The notes below the pieces were generated by a model. That model saw nothing but the letters and a program-made list of their open reading frames with translations, searched no databases and was not told the DNA's origin. A stretch of DNA of 64,000 nt from Streptomyces sp. NBC_01224 (lineage in GTDB: Bacteria; Actinomycetota; Actinomycetes; Streptomycetales; Streptomycetaceae), in contig NZ_CP108529.1 of the NCBI RefSeq assembly GCF_036002945.1, positions 4,707,001-4,771,000 of the forward strand, read 5' to 3'. Numbering within the stretch: the first letter of the stretch is position 1; every line of letters begins with the position of its first letter. This document shows, piece after piece, positions 25,857 through 34,831 of this stretch. The translations under genes and the position numbers were made by a program.

Positions 25857-27461
25857 TTACGCCGGCTTCTCCTCCAGGCGGGGGAACAGCACCGCGCCCT
25901 TCGTCACCGTTGTGCCCACCGGGAGCCGGCCCCAGGTGCCCGCGTCCTGTACGCGCTGGTCGGACAGCGCGCCCAGGGACGCCTCGGCGCCGAGGGAGTC
26001 CCACAGCTTCTGCGAGGTCTCCGGCATCACGGCGTTCAGCAGGACCGCGACACCGCGCAGTGACTCGGCGGCCGTGTAGAGGATCGTCGCGAGGCGGGCC
26101 TGACCCTCGGGGGAGGTGTCCTTGGCGACCTTCCAGGGCTCCTGCTCCGTGATGTAGCCGTTGACCTGCTTCACGAAGTCGAAGACCGCCAGGATGCCGG
26201 CCTGGAAGTCCAGCTCCTCGCCGATCTTCCGGTCGGCCGTGGCGACGGCCTTCGCCAGCCCCTCCTGGACCGCCTTCTCGGCGTCACCCGCAGCGGTGGC
26301 CTCCGGGAGCGCCCCGCCGAAGTACTTGCCGACCATGGCGGCGACGCGCGAGGCGAGGTTGCCGTAGTCGTTGGCGAGCTCGGAGGTGTAGCGGGCGGAG
26401 AAGTCCTCCCAGGAGAACGAGCCGTCGCTGCCGAACGCGATGGCGCGCAGGAAGTACCAGCGGTACGCGTCCACACCGAAGTGGGAGGTCAGATCCTGCG
26501 GCTTGATGCCCGTCAGGTTCGACTTCGACATCTTCTCGCCGCCGACCATCAGCCAGCCGTTGGCCGCGACCCGGCCCGGCAGCGGCAGACCCTGTGCCAT
26601 CAGCATCGCGGGCCAGATCACCGCGTGGAAGCGGAGGATGTCCTTGCCGACCAGGTGGACGTCGGCGGGGAAGGTTCCGTCGAACTTCTCCTGGTTGGCG
26701 CCGTAGCCGACCGCCGTGGCGTAGTTGAGCAGGGCGTCGACCCACACGTAGATGACGTGCTTCTCGTCCCACGGCACCGGGACGCCCCAGTCGAAGGTCG
26801 AGCGGGAGATGGAGAGGTCCTGCAGGCCCTGCTTGACGAAGTTCACGACCTCGTTGCGGGCGGACTCGGGCTGGATGAAGCCCGGGTTGTTCGCGTAGAA
26901 CTCCATCAGCTTCGGGCCGTACGCGCTCAGCTTGAAGAAGTAGTTCTCCTCCTTGAGGATCTCCACCGGCGTCTTGTGGATCGGGCACAGCTTGACGCCG
27001 TTCTCGTCCTCGATGAGGTCGCCGGGGAGCTTGTACTCCTCGCAGCCCACGCAGTACGGGCCCTCGTACCCGCCCTTGTAGATCTCGCCCTTGTCGTACA
27101 GGTCCTGCACGAACTCCTGCACCCGGTCGGTGTGCCGCTTCTCCGTCGTACGGATGAAGTCGTCGTTTCTGATGTTCAGGTGCTCCCAGAGGGGCTTCCA
27201 TGCCTCCTCGACGAGCTTGTCGCACCACTCCTGCGGAGTGACGTTGTTCGCCTCGGCAGTGCGCATGATCTTCTGACCGTGCTCGTCCGTGCCGGTGAGG
27301 TACCACACCTTCTCGCCGCGCTGGCGGTGCCAGCGCGTGAGCACGTCGCCTGCGACGGTCGTGTAGGCGTGGCCCAGGTGAGGAGCGTCGTTGACGTAGT
27401 AGATGGGGGTCGAGACGTAGTACGCCGTCGCCCCCTGCTTCTCGGATCCAGTGGCCGCCAT
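25857..27461 (-). CDS. metG: methionyl-tRNA synthetase
   Basis: Class I synthetase of 534 aa charging tRNA-Met. HIGH motif as HLGH at residues 28-31 (NDAPHLGHAYT), KMSKS motif in GGEKMSKSNL near residue 310. A zinc knuckle-like insert CVGCEEYKLPG...CPIH (CxxC plus CxxH) is present in the connective peptide. The helical anticodon-binding domain is at the C-terminus. The length fits the short form that lacks the C-terminal dimerisation/EMAP domain. It is divergent from a two-component system, with about 150 bases between the starts. Confidence 0.95.
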   Translation of the reverse strand: MAATGSEKQGATAYYVSTPIYYVNDAPHLGHAYTTVAGDVLTRWHRQRGEKVWYLTGTDEHGQKIMRTAEANNVTPQEWCDKLVEEAWKPLWEHLNIRNDDFIRTTEKRHTDRVQEFVQDLYDKGEIYKGGYEGPYCVGCEEYKLPGDLIEDENGVKLCPIHKTPVEILKEENYFFKLSAYGPKLMEFYANNPGFIQPESARNEVVNFVKQGLQDLSISRSTFDWGVPVPWDEKHVIYVWVDALLNYATAVGYGANQEKFDGTFPADVHLVGKDILRFHAVIWPAMLMAQGLPLPGRVAANGWLMVGGEKMSKSNLTGIKPQDLTSHFGVDAYRWYFLRAIAFGSDGSFSWEDFSARYTSELANDYGNLASRVAAMVGKYFGGALPEATAAGDAEKAVQEGLAKAVATADRKIGEELDFQAGILAVFDFVKQVNGYITEQEPWKVAKDTSPEGQARLATILYTAAESLRGVAVLLNAVMPETSQKLWDSLGAEASLGALSDQRVQDAGTWGRLPVGTTVTKGAVLFPRLEEKPA

Positions 27462-27609
27462 GGTCGAAATCCTAACGGCCTGCGGAAGATCGACTCACAC
27501 CGATAAACCGGGCCCAGTGCACGGAGACCTTTGCGAAACATTCCTTCCCGTAACAAAGACGCATCCTGGGAGGGAGTGGACACGCATGCACGAGGCAGGG
27601 GACATCACG

Positions 27610-28263
27610 ATGCGGGTACTGGTCGCCGAGGACGAGGAGATCCTGGCGGAGCTGGTCGCCACCGGGCTGCGGCGGGCGGGGTTCGCCGTCGACACGGTGT
27701 ACAGCGGCGACGCCGCCCTCGCCTACCTGGGGCTGCACGACTACGACGTCGTCGTCCTCGACCGCGACCTGCCACGGGTGCACGGCGACGACGTGGCGCG
27801 GGGGCTGGTCGCCTCCGGCTCGCGGACCAGGATCCTGATGCTCACCGCCGCCGGTTCCATGGAGGACCGGGTCGCCGGCCTCGACCTCGGCGCCGACGAC
27901 TATCTGGGCAAGCCGTTCGAGTTCCCCGAGCTGGTGTCGCGGGTTCGGGCGCTACGGCGGCGCAGCGCCCGCCCCGTACCGCCGCAGCTGGAACGGCACG
28001 GCATCCGGCTCGACACCGTACGGCGTACCGCTTCCCGGGAGGGGCGGGAGCTGGACCTCTCGCCGAAGGAGTTCTCGGTGCTGCAATTGCTGCTGGAGGC
28101 CGACGGCGGGACCGTCAGCGCGGAGGAGCTGCTGGAGCGGGCCTGGGACGCCAACGCCGATCCGTTCACCGGCGCGGTCCGCGTCTGCATGAGCAAGCTG
28201 CGCGGGAAGCTCGGGGAACCGGCCCTGATCCGTACGGTGCAGGGTGTGGGGTACGCCCTGTGA
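27610..28263 (+). CDS. OmpR-family response regulator
   Basis: DNA-binding response regulator of 217 aa. The receiver domain (1-115) has acidic pocket DE at residues 8-9, phospho-acceptor D51 in VVVLDRDLP, Thr in LMLTAAG and Lys in LGKPFEFPEL. The C-terminal winged helix (about 130-217) has ELDLSPKEFSVLQLLLE and RTVQGVGYAL. ATG 27610 is chosen because MRVLVAEDEE is the canonical N-terminus and AGGGG lies 9 nt upstream; ATG 27586 would add eight residues. The stop overlaps the kinase start (GTGA). One atypical point is DRDLP rather than D(L/I)MLP. Confidence 0.9.
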   Translation: MRVLVAEDEEILAELVATGLRRAGFAVDTVYSGDAALAYLGLHDYDVVVLDRDLPRVHGDDVARGLVASGSRTRILMLTAAGSMEDRVAGLDLGADDYLGKPFEFPELVSRVRALRRRSARPVPPQLERHGIRLDTVRRTASREGRELDLSPKEFSVLQLLLEADGGTVSAEELLERAWDANADPFTGAVRVCMSKLRGKLGEPALIRTVQGVGYAL

Positions 28264-29480
28264 AGCGTCCGTCGCGCGTTCCGCACGTCCAGCACTCCAC
28301 GATCCGGACGAGGATCGCGCTCGTGTACGGCGGGGTGTTCCTGGTGCTCGGGACGGCGCTGCTCGTCACCGTCAACCTCGCCGCCCGCGCGGGTACGGAC
28401 TCCCAGGCGCGCGCCATCGCCCGCACGGCCGTGGTCGTCCAGCCCGGATACGCGGTGAACGGCCCCCTCATCACCCGGCGCAGCCTCGGGCCGCCCACCG
28501 TCTACGACCTCACCGACGACGTCAGCGACGCGGCCGGTCATCAGTTGCTCGTGTGGTCCGCGGCCTCGCTGCTCGTCATGACGGCCTGCGCGGTCGGCGT
28601 GGGGTGGTGGACCGCGGGGCGGGTCCTGCGGCCCGTCCACGCCATGACCGCGAAGGCGCGCCGGCTCTCCGAGCACACTCTGCACGAACGGATCGCGTCC
28701 AGCGGCCCCGACGACGAACTGAAGGAGCTCGGCGACACGCTCGACGCGCTGCTGGCCCGGCTGGAGAGGGCGTTCGACAGCCAGCGGCGGTTCATCGCCA
28801 ACGCCTCGCACGAGCTGCGGACACCGCTCGCCACCCAGCGGGCCGCGATCCAGATCGGCCTCGACGATCCGTCCCAGGAGGATCTCGTACGGACCCGGCA
28901 GACGCTCCTGGACAACAACCGGCGCAGCGAGCGGCTCATCGAGGGGCTGCTGGTCCTGGCGCGCAGCGAGCGTGGGCTCGCCGCGGGCGAGCGGGAAGCG
29001 GTGGACCTTGCCCAGGTGGTGGCGGAGGAGGTGGCCCGGCACCCGGGAGTGAAAGTCGATGCCGGGCCCTGTGCGGTGCGGGGGAACCGGCTGCTGCTCG
29101 CCCAGCTGGTGGCGAATCTGCTGGCCAACGCCGTCACGTACAACGTGCCCGACGGGACGGTGGAGATGTCCCTGGTGACCGCGGGCGACGGGGTGCTGTT
29201 GGAGGTGCGCAACACCGGGCCGGTGGTGGACGCGGCGGACATTCCCGGGCTGTTCGAGCCGTTCCGGCGCGGCGAGGGCAAGGACCGGATGGGGCGCGGG
29301 TCGGGGCTCGGTCTCTCGATCGTTCGTTCAATCGCTGTGGCGCACGGCGGTACGGTCACGGCGGTGCCGGGCCCCGAGGGCGGGCTCGCCGTGACCGTAC
29401 GCCTGCCGGCGGATCAGTTCTCGGCCGCAGCTTCGCGGGCCGTGATCCAGGCGGGGAGGGCGGCGAGGACCTTGCGGTAG
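28260..29480 (+). CDS. sensor histidine kinase
   Basis: Membrane histidine kinase of 406 aa. TM1 (ALVYGGVFLVLGTALLVTVNLA), a short extracytoplasmic loop of about 60 residues, TM2 (LLVWSAASLLVMTACAVGVGWW), HAMP (AGRVLRPVHAMTAKARRLSEH), HisKA with RFIANASHELRTPL, and HATPase with the N-box LLANAVTYN and G-box GRGSGLGLSIVRSIAVAHGG. It shares a GTGA overlap with its response regulator. The last about 22 residues (from ASRAVIQAG) are read through the 3' end of the convergent VWA gene, a 67-base antisense overlap. Signal unknown. Confidence 0.9.
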   Translation: MKRPSRVPHVQHSTIRTRIALVYGGVFLVLGTALLVTVNLAARAGTDSQARAIARTAVVVQPGYAVNGPLITRRSLGPPTVYDLTDDVSDAAGHQLLVWSAASLLVMTACAVGVGWWTAGRVLRPVHAMTAKARRLSEHTLHERIASSGPDDELKELGDTLDALLARLERAFDSQRRFIANASHELRTPLATQRAAIQIGLDDPSQEDLVRTRQTLLDNNRRSERLIEGLLVLARSERGLAAGEREAVDLAQVVAEEVARHPGVKVDAGPCAVRGNRLLLAQLVANLLANAVTYNVPDGTVEMSLVTAGDGVLLEVRNTGPVVDAADIPGLFEPFRRGEGKDRMGRGSGLGLSIVRSIAVAHGGTVTAVPGPEGGLAVTVRLPADQFSAAASRAVIQAGRAARTLR

Positions 29481-31231
29481 AACGTGGTGTCCGCGACCTC
29501 GCGGGGGGCGGGGCCCGCGTGGAAGAACCCGGCGTTCGGGACGTCCAGCTTCCGCAGGAAGTCGAAGCCCTTCGCGTCCTCGTCGCCGAAGGCGACGAAC
29601 TGGAAGAACAGCGGCAGCCGCGCCGCCTCGGCCAGCGCCTGCTTGGCGGGCTGCTTGGCGTCCGGCGGGCCGTCCGTCTGGAAGATCACCAGGGCGGGGC
29701 CGGTGGCCTCGGACTTCTCGTAGTGCGCGACGACCTCTTCGACGGCGCGGTGGTAGTTCGTACGGCCGAGGCGGCCCAGGCCCGCGTTCAGCTCGTCGAT
29801 GCGGCCCTCGTGCGAGGTGAGCTCGACCGTGCCGGTGCCGTCGATGTCGGTCGAGAAGAAGACGACGGGGACGGCGGCGTTCTCGTCCAGGTGGGCGGCG
29901 AGGGCCAGGGTGCGGTCGCCCAGGTGCTGGGCGCTGCCGTCCTTGTAGAACGGCCGCATGGAGCCGGAGCGGTCGAGGACCAGGTAGACGGTGGCGCGCA
30001 GCCCGGTCAGCCCGTGCGTCTCCAGCCCGGCCTGGGCGGCCTTGTACGAGTCGACGAGCCCGGGCGCGTGGGACTTGACCTGGGCGAGGGGGAGGGCGGG
30101 CTCGGGGGTCGGGGTTGCTTCGGGGGCCGTGTCGGCCGGGATTTCGGTCTTCGGCTCGACCTCGGCGGGGGCCTCGACCTCGGCGGGGGTCTCGACCTCG
30201 GCCTCCTCGGCGACGGCCTCCGGCGCGGCGGGAGCCTCGGCCTCGACGGCAGTGGACGTGGCCTCCGGCGCGGTCTCGGCGGGGGCCTCGACCTCGGGCT
30301 CGGCGGGGGCGGGCTCGGGCTCCGGCTCGACCTTGGTGGCGGGCGCGGTCACCGGTTCCGGCTCGGTCTCGGCGGGGGCGGGCTCGGGCTCCGGCTCGAC
30401 CTTGGTGGCGGGCGCGGTCACCGGCTCCGGCTCGGTCTCGGCGGTGGGTGCAACCACCGGCTCGGCGGGAGCCTCGACCTCAACGAGCTCCAGCTCGGCG
30501 GTGGGCGCGGCCTCCGGCTCGACCTCCGGCTCGACCTCCGGCGCGGCCTCGGTGACGGCGGGTGCGGGCTCCGTTTCGGCCTCGGTGACGACGGGTGCGG
30601 GCTCCACCTCGGCGGGAGTCTCGGCCTCAACGGGCTGCGTATCGGCGGGAGCCTTGGCCTCGGCGACAGCAGGCGCGCCCTCCGGCTCGACCTCGGCAGC
30701 GGGTGCAGCCTCCGGCTCCGGCTCCGGCTCCGCGGCCTCCGGCTCGACCTCGTCCTCGTCGGGCTTCGCAGCCACCGGTTCGACCTCGGCAGCGGGTGCA
30801 GCCTCCGGCTCCGGCTTCGCGGCCACCGGCTCGACCTCGTCCTTGTCGGGCTTCGCAGCCACCGGCTCCGCAGCCTCGGCCTCCGACTCCGGCTCCGCCG
30901 GCTTCGGTTTCGGCTTCGGGGCCGAGCCCTGTGCCGGGACCGTGGCGATGGACGCCTTGTCGAAGGCCGCTGCCACCAGGTCCGATGCCAGACCGCTGTC
31001 GCCGGTGGCGGACCGGTGAGAGGTGGGGGCCGGTACCGAGGCGGTGGCCGAGGCGGTTTCGCGCACCGAGGTGGTCTCCGCAGCCGACTCGTCCACCGGT
31101 ACCGTGACCGGCTCCGACTCCGCGGGTGCGGTGCGTTCGGTCTGGGGCGGGACCGTGGCCGTCGGCGCCGGCGCGTCCTGCTCCGCGCGGTCGCGGCCGA
31201 ACACCTTGCGCAGCAAGCTCCGAATGCCCAT
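29414..31231 (-). CDS. VWA domain protein with long Glu/Pro/Ala linker
   Basis: Cytoplasmic protein of 605 aa. A basic N-terminus (MGIRSLLRKVFGRDR) is followed by a roughly 290-residue linker (about 110-395) of Glu, Pro, Ala, Val and Thr, including two near-identical copies of TEPEPVTAPATKVEPEPE. The C-terminal about 200 residues are a von Willebrand A domain with MIDAS motif DRSGSM near residue 418, then a Thr in DGTGTVELTSHEGR and an FQTDGPPD loop. This VWA type (VYLVLDRSGSMRPFYKDGS) is the one associated with tellurium-resistance TerF/TerY-like proteins. TerB-like and other stress genes occur elsewhere in the window, but none adjacent. Confidence 0.85.
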   Translation of the reverse strand: MGIRSLLRKVFGRDRAEQDAPAPTATVPPQTERTAPAESEPVTVPVDESAAETTSVRETASATASVPAPTSHRSATGDSGLASDLVAAAFDKASIATVPAQGSAPKPKPKPAEPESEAEAAEPVAAKPDKDEVEPVAAKPEPEAAPAAEVEPVAAKPDEDEVEPEAAEPEPEPEAAPAAEVEPEGAPAVAEAKAPADTQPVEAETPAEVEPAPVVTEAETEPAPAVTEAAPEVEPEVEPEAAPTAELELVEVEAPAEPVVAPTAETEPEPVTAPATKVEPEPEPAPAETEPEPVTAPATKVEPEPEPAPAEPEVEAPAETAPEATSTAVEAEAPAAPEAVAEEAEVETPAEVEAPAEVEPKTEIPADTAPEATPTPEPALPLAQVKSHAPGLVDSYKAAQAGLETHGLTGLRATVYLVLDRSGSMRPFYKDGSAQHLGDRTLALAAHLDENAAVPVVFFSTDIDGTGTVELTSHEGRIDELNAGLGRLGRTNYHRAVEEVVAHYEKSEATGPALVIFQTDGPPDAKQPAKQALAEAARLPLFFQFVAFGDEDAKGFDFLRKLDVPNAGFFHAGPAPREVADTTFYRKVLAALPAWITAREAAAEN

Positions 31232-31472
31232 GGGCGAGGCCTTTCGCGTGAGTTGGGTGCGATAAATGTCCGACCTGCGGGATTCATCCCTGGCCAGGGC
31301 GGATACGTAAGGTTAGCGGCCAGATCCGGCCGTTCGGCGGTGCGGCCCGCCCGTGGGACAACTGAGCCGCAACCGAGCCCTGAGCGAGTCCTGTGCGCAT
31401 GCCGTGCGGGCCTGATGCACTTCGTTCAAATGTGCCTATCTGGTCCCGAGTTGCCTTGTTGGCGTGAGCGGC

Positions 31473-31515
31473 CGGTGTGCCTGACAAATAGTCAGGCACA
31501 CCGTTGTTTGTTTTA
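31473..31515 (+). terminator. orphan Rho-independent terminator or attenuator
   Basis: CGGTGTGCCTGAC and GTCAGGCACACCG form a perfect 13-bp stem with a five-base loop (AAATA), followed by TTGTTTGTTTT. No + strand gene ends upstream: the last one ends at 29480, and the VWA gene runs the other way. The hairpin lies 30 bases before the next + start. It could end a small RNA transcribed from the otherwise empty 31232-31472 stretch, or attenuate the following gene. Confidence 0.8.
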
Positions 31516-31544
31516 TCCGCATGCGTTATCAAGAACGGCCTTCA

Positions 31545-32112
31545 CATGGGAAAACGATCCCGCAGAACACGTCTTGCGGCCTGTGCTGTGACGGCGGGGC
31601 GACGTTTTCCGGCCTCGTACCGGCAGCCGGTGCCACCGTCGCCCAGGCGGCCACCCCGTCGTCCGCGGCGTCGGCCGTGGGCGATCCCGCACCGGGCCAC
31701 GAAGGCATGCCGGGCCGCGGTCGAGGGCGCGACCGGGACGGTCGCCAACGCCGACCTCGCCTACGGTCTGCCGACCGGAGCCACCTTCAACAGTGAGGAT
31801 CTGTGGCACGAGATCCAGGGCGTCACGCGGTTCGAGGGCAAGTCGTACTTCCACCGCAGCAACGGCTACGACAACGGCCGGCTGCTCCAGGCCACGCCGG
31901 GGACGGTCGACGGAACCAGCCGGCTCGTCGGCAACGCGAAGACCCTGGAGTCGGCGTTCGGGCCCGAGGAGCTCTACCTCGCGCACGGGCGCGGTGACGG
32001 GTTCCCGCCGCAGCTCCGGTCGCTGAGCGAGCATGCGCCGAGCAAGTGCGGGGCGTGCAAGCGCGAGGTGTACGGCTACAACATGGCGGAGGTGATCAGC
32101 GACTTCGGCTGA
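31545..32112 (+). CDS. predicted secreted protein with two compensating indels
   Basis: The open frame gives 189 aa, but the middle (about residues 18-55) is an Arg/Pro-rich stretch out of register. In the alternative frame the same DNA encodes a signal-peptide core (GATFSGLVPAAGATVAQAAT). Restoring one G in the run at 31596-31599 and removing one G at 31704-31705 would give a continuous export signal with AQA-A cleavage leading into the C-terminal domain (EGATGTVANADLAYGLPTGA to YNMAEVISDFG). The C-terminal domain of about 130 residues has a CGAC motif and is not a family I recognise. As written, the product would have a basic start with no usable signal peptide. Confidence 0.6.
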
Positions 32113-32181
32113 TCCGCATGGCCCTCATGACCTGATCCGCATGACCTGACCCGACGCGCGTGCCGCACTAGAGTCGGTTGC

Positions 32182-32583
32182 ATGGTTTCCGGTGAGGCGC
32201 CGCAGGCGGAGGGAAGCGTCCGGGTAGACGTCTGGATCTGGTCGGTCCGGCTGACGAAGACCCGTTCGCAGGCCGCTGCCGCCTGTCGCGCGGGACATGT
32301 GAAGGTCGCCGGCGAGCGCGCAAAGCCCGCCCAGGCGTTGCACGTCGGCGACGAGGTACGGCTCCGGCACGCGGGCCGGGACCGGATCGTCGTCGTGTCG
32401 AAGATCGTGAAGAAGAGGGTCGGCCCTCCGGTGGCGGCGGAGTGCTTCATCGACAACAGCCCGCCTCCGCCGCCGCGCGAGGTGGCGATCCAGGTTCCGG
32501 TACGGGACCGGGGCGCGGGGCGGCCGACGAAGCGGGACCGGCGGGAGATGGAACGGTTGCGGGGGGCCGGGCCCATGGGGTGA
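32182..32583 (+). CDS. S4 domain RNA-binding protein (Hsp15-like)
   Basis: Small protein of 133 aa. Residues about 12-65 form an S4 domain (VRVDVWIWSVRLTKTRSQAAAACRAGHVKVAGERAKPAQALHVGDEV region), with a basic tail (KKRVGPP, then RPTKRDRREMERLRG). Layout and length match heat-shock protein 15/HslR, which in E. coli binds stalled 50S subunits carrying nascent chains. ATG 32182 starts 70 bases after the preceding gene. The following 32584-32780 segment holds no convincing gene. Confidence 0.85.
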   Translation: MVSGEAPQAEGSVRVDVWIWSVRLTKTRSQAAAACRAGHVKVAGERAKPAQALHVGDEVRLRHAGRDRIVVVSKIVKKRVGPPVAAECFIDNSPPPPPREVAIQVPVRDRGAGRPTKRDRREMERLRGAGPMG

Positions 32584-32780
32584 CGCGACGGCCGCCGCGT
32601 GCCGCAGCGCGCTGTCCACCGCCCGGGTGGCGGGTGAGTCCGGGGCGGGCAGACCGGGTTCGGCGCCGCCGGTGCGGCTCGCCTCGACGGCGGCGGCCGG
32701 TTCACGTACCGCCGCCCGATGATGTCGCGTTCCTGGTCGTCCAGGACGCCGCCTTCGGGTCTCGCGCGCGGGGCGTGGGA

Positions 32781-33728
32781 TCAGAGCACGATGACCGTCT
32801 TGCCGCGTGCGCCGCCCGTCCGGTTCCGGTCGAGGGCCTGCGGGGCCTTCTCCAGCGGGAGTTCGATGTCGATGGGCACGCGCAGTACGCCCTCGGCGGC
32901 TCCCTCGGCCAGGACGTCGAGCAGGACCGGGGTGGGTTCGAGCCGGAAGTCGATGCCGGTCACGTCCGCGGGGAGGGCGGCTCCGGCGGCGACGCCCCGC
33001 GTGGTGAGAGCGATCCCGCCGCCACGTACCAGCGCGGCACGGGCGGCGAAGGCGTCCGGGGTGGTGGAGACCAGGTCGACGAGTGCGTCGACGCCGCCCG
33101 GGCAGGTCTCCCGTACCGCCGCCTCGAGGGGGCGGTCCGTGGTGTCGATCGTGACGGTGGCGCCCAGGGCCGCCATCCGCTTGCGTTCGTCGCCGCGCAC
33201 GGCCGCGAGCACGCGTACGTCGCGGGCCGACGCGAGCTGGGTCAGATAGCTGCCGACGCCGCCCGCCGCCCCGATGATCAGCAGGCTCTCGTGGCCGCGG
33301 AGCACGGCGATCTCCAGGATCTCGGCGGCTGTCATCCCGGCGGACGGCAGCGCCGCCGCGGTCCGGAGGGGGAGGCCGTCCGGGACGAGGGTGATGGCGG
33401 AGTCCTGCGGTACGGACACGTAGTCGCAGTACGTACCGGCTCCGGACGCAGGCCCGGTCACCCGGCCGAAGACCTGGTCGCCGACCCGGAAACGGTTCCC
33501 GCCGCTGCCGATCATGTCCACCCGGCCCGCGAAGTCCACGCCGACGACCAGCGGGAACACACGCGGGGCGAGTCCGTCGTCCAGGGAGCCCTGTGCGGCC
33601 TGCCAGTCGCACGGGTTGAGTGCGGCGTACTCGATCCTGACCCGTACCTCACCGGCTTCCGGCTCGGGCTTGGGCATCTCGACCAGTGCGGGGTCGGCCC
33701 GGAATGCGCTGACGGCTATGGCTCGCAT
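32781..33728 (-). CDS. NADP-dependent quinone oxidoreductase-like protein (MDR superfamily)
   Basis: Soluble enzyme of 315 aa. N-terminal GroES-like domain with AALNPCDWQAAQG and VGVDFAGRVDMIGSG; Rossmann domain with LLIIGAAGGVGSYLTQLASA. There is no structural zinc Cys quartet, so it belongs to the zinc-free quinone oxidoreductase branch that uses NADPH. The C-terminal KAPQALDRNRTGGARGKTVIVL motif is typical. Substrate unknown. It is a single gene convergent with the S4 gene. Confidence 0.88.
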   Translation of the reverse strand: MRAIAVSAFRADPALVEMPKPEPEAGEVRVRIEYAALNPCDWQAAQGSLDDGLAPRVFPLVVGVDFAGRVDMIGSGGNRFRVGDQVFGRVTGPASGAGTYCDYVSVPQDSAITLVPDGLPLRTAAALPSAGMTAAEILEIAVLRGHESLLIIGAAGGVGSYLTQLASARDVRVLAAVRGDERKRMAALGATVTIDTTDRPLEAAVRETCPGGVDALVDLVSTTPDAFAARAALVRGGGIALTTRGVAAGAALPADVTGIDFRLEPTPVLLDVLAEGAAEGVLRVPIDIELPLEKAPQALDRNRTGGARGKTVIVL

Positions 33729-33824
33729 GTGGAAGACCTCTCAGTCGTCCCCGATCCGGCAGTCACGGGAACCACTCTTCCCCGGCCCGCCCGCCGCCGC
33801 ACGTCGAACCAGGTCCGCTACGGG

Positions 33825-34712
33825 CTACCCGCCGGCGTGTATTTTGCGCGCCGCCCACAGCCGTCCGAGCACCGCGCACAGCGCCACCGCCAGCCCCGTG
33901 GCGAACACGATCCACACCGTCGTGCGCAGCGAGCTCGTCAGCGCGTCGTACACCGCCGCCACACTGCCCGTCTCGCCGTCCGGAACCCCGGACAGCACCC
34001 GGTCGCGGGCGACCGCGATCACCGCGCGCAGCACGAGTGCCCCCAGCGCGAAACCGAACCCGGCCACCGCCACGGCCGAGAGCGCGGCGAGCGCGGAGCG
34101 CCCGCGCCCCGGTCCGCCGCGCACCCAGGCCGCGACCACGGTCACGACGGCGAACACGACCGTGCCCACGGCGGGCCAGATACTGCCGGCCCGCAGCCAC
34201 CGGAAGGTCTGGCGCAGCTGGTCGGCGCGGTCGGCGGAGACGATCGTGATGTCGGTGTGCTGGACCGGGATCCGGTCGGCGAACGGCACCCCGTTCGCTT
34301 CCAGGTTCTGTTTGACCTGCTTGGTCACGGGCGCCAGATCGATGGTCACGGCCTCGCCGGTGTTGCCGTTCAGCGCGGCGGTGACGGCCTTGTGGGCGGT
34401 GCGGTTGGCGGCGTTCCACACGGCCTGGAAGGCGTCGGTGGTGGTGAAGGACATCACCGCCTCGTGCAGGAAGTCCCGCACGGTGCTCTGGAGCGGCCCG
34501 GCGTCGATCTGCGTCATCGTCGCGTCGGTGATGAGGTCGCCGACAGTGCTCCGCACCTCGGGGTCGGAGGCGAGCGGGGCCACCGCGGCGACGTAACGGT
34601 CCGTGTTGTCGATCTCCAGATCCACCCAGGCGGACAGTGCGCTCAGCGGGACGAGCACAGCGAGCAGCGCCAGCACCACCACCGCCGGAGCCGCCGAGAG
34701 ATACGTCCGCAC
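33825..34712 (-). CDS. membrane protein with extracytoplasmic loop, unknown function
   Basis: Protein of about 295 aa. One N-terminal helix (APAVVVLALLAVLVPLSALSAW) is followed by a roughly 150-residue extracytoplasmic domain (IDNTDRYVAAVAPLASDPEVRSTVGDLITDA region) and three C-terminal helices (SIWPAVGTVVFAVVTVVAAW, ALSAVAVAGFGFALGALVL, TVWIVFATGLAVALCAVLG). The GTG at 34712 is chosen because the longer open frame would overlap the divergent gene at 34832; GGAG lies close upstream. I do not recognise a function. The NTDRYV..APLASDPEV pattern recurs in Streptomyces membrane proteins of unknown role. Confidence 0.72.
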   Translation of the reverse strand: MRTYLSAAPAVVVLALLAVLVPLSALSAWVDLEIDNTDRYVAAVAPLASDPEVRSTVGDLITDATMTQIDAGPLQSTVRDFLHEAVMSFTTTDAFQAVWNAANRTAHKAVTAALNGNTGEAVTIDLAPVTKQVKQNLEANGVPFADRIPVQHTDITIVSADRADQLRQTFRWLRAGSIWPAVGTVVFAVVTVVAAWVRGGPGRGRSALAALSAVAVAGFGFALGALVLRAVIAVARDRVLSGVPDGETGSVAAVYDALTSSLRTTVWIVFATGLAVALCAVLGRLWAARKIHAGG

Positions 34713-34831
34713 CTCTCCAGGGAATCCCGTACGGGGGCGGCGCGCCCCGGGCCCTACGCCATCCGAGTTGCCGGGCGGCGCGGCCGGGTGTGCTCTGGAG
34801 GGAAAAGGGGCGACGGAAGGAGTTCTCCGCC

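Noticed and set aside
32584..32780. Possible gene fragment between the S4 and quinone oxidoreductase genes
   Set aside because: Short low-complexity frames only; no recognisable motif on either strand.
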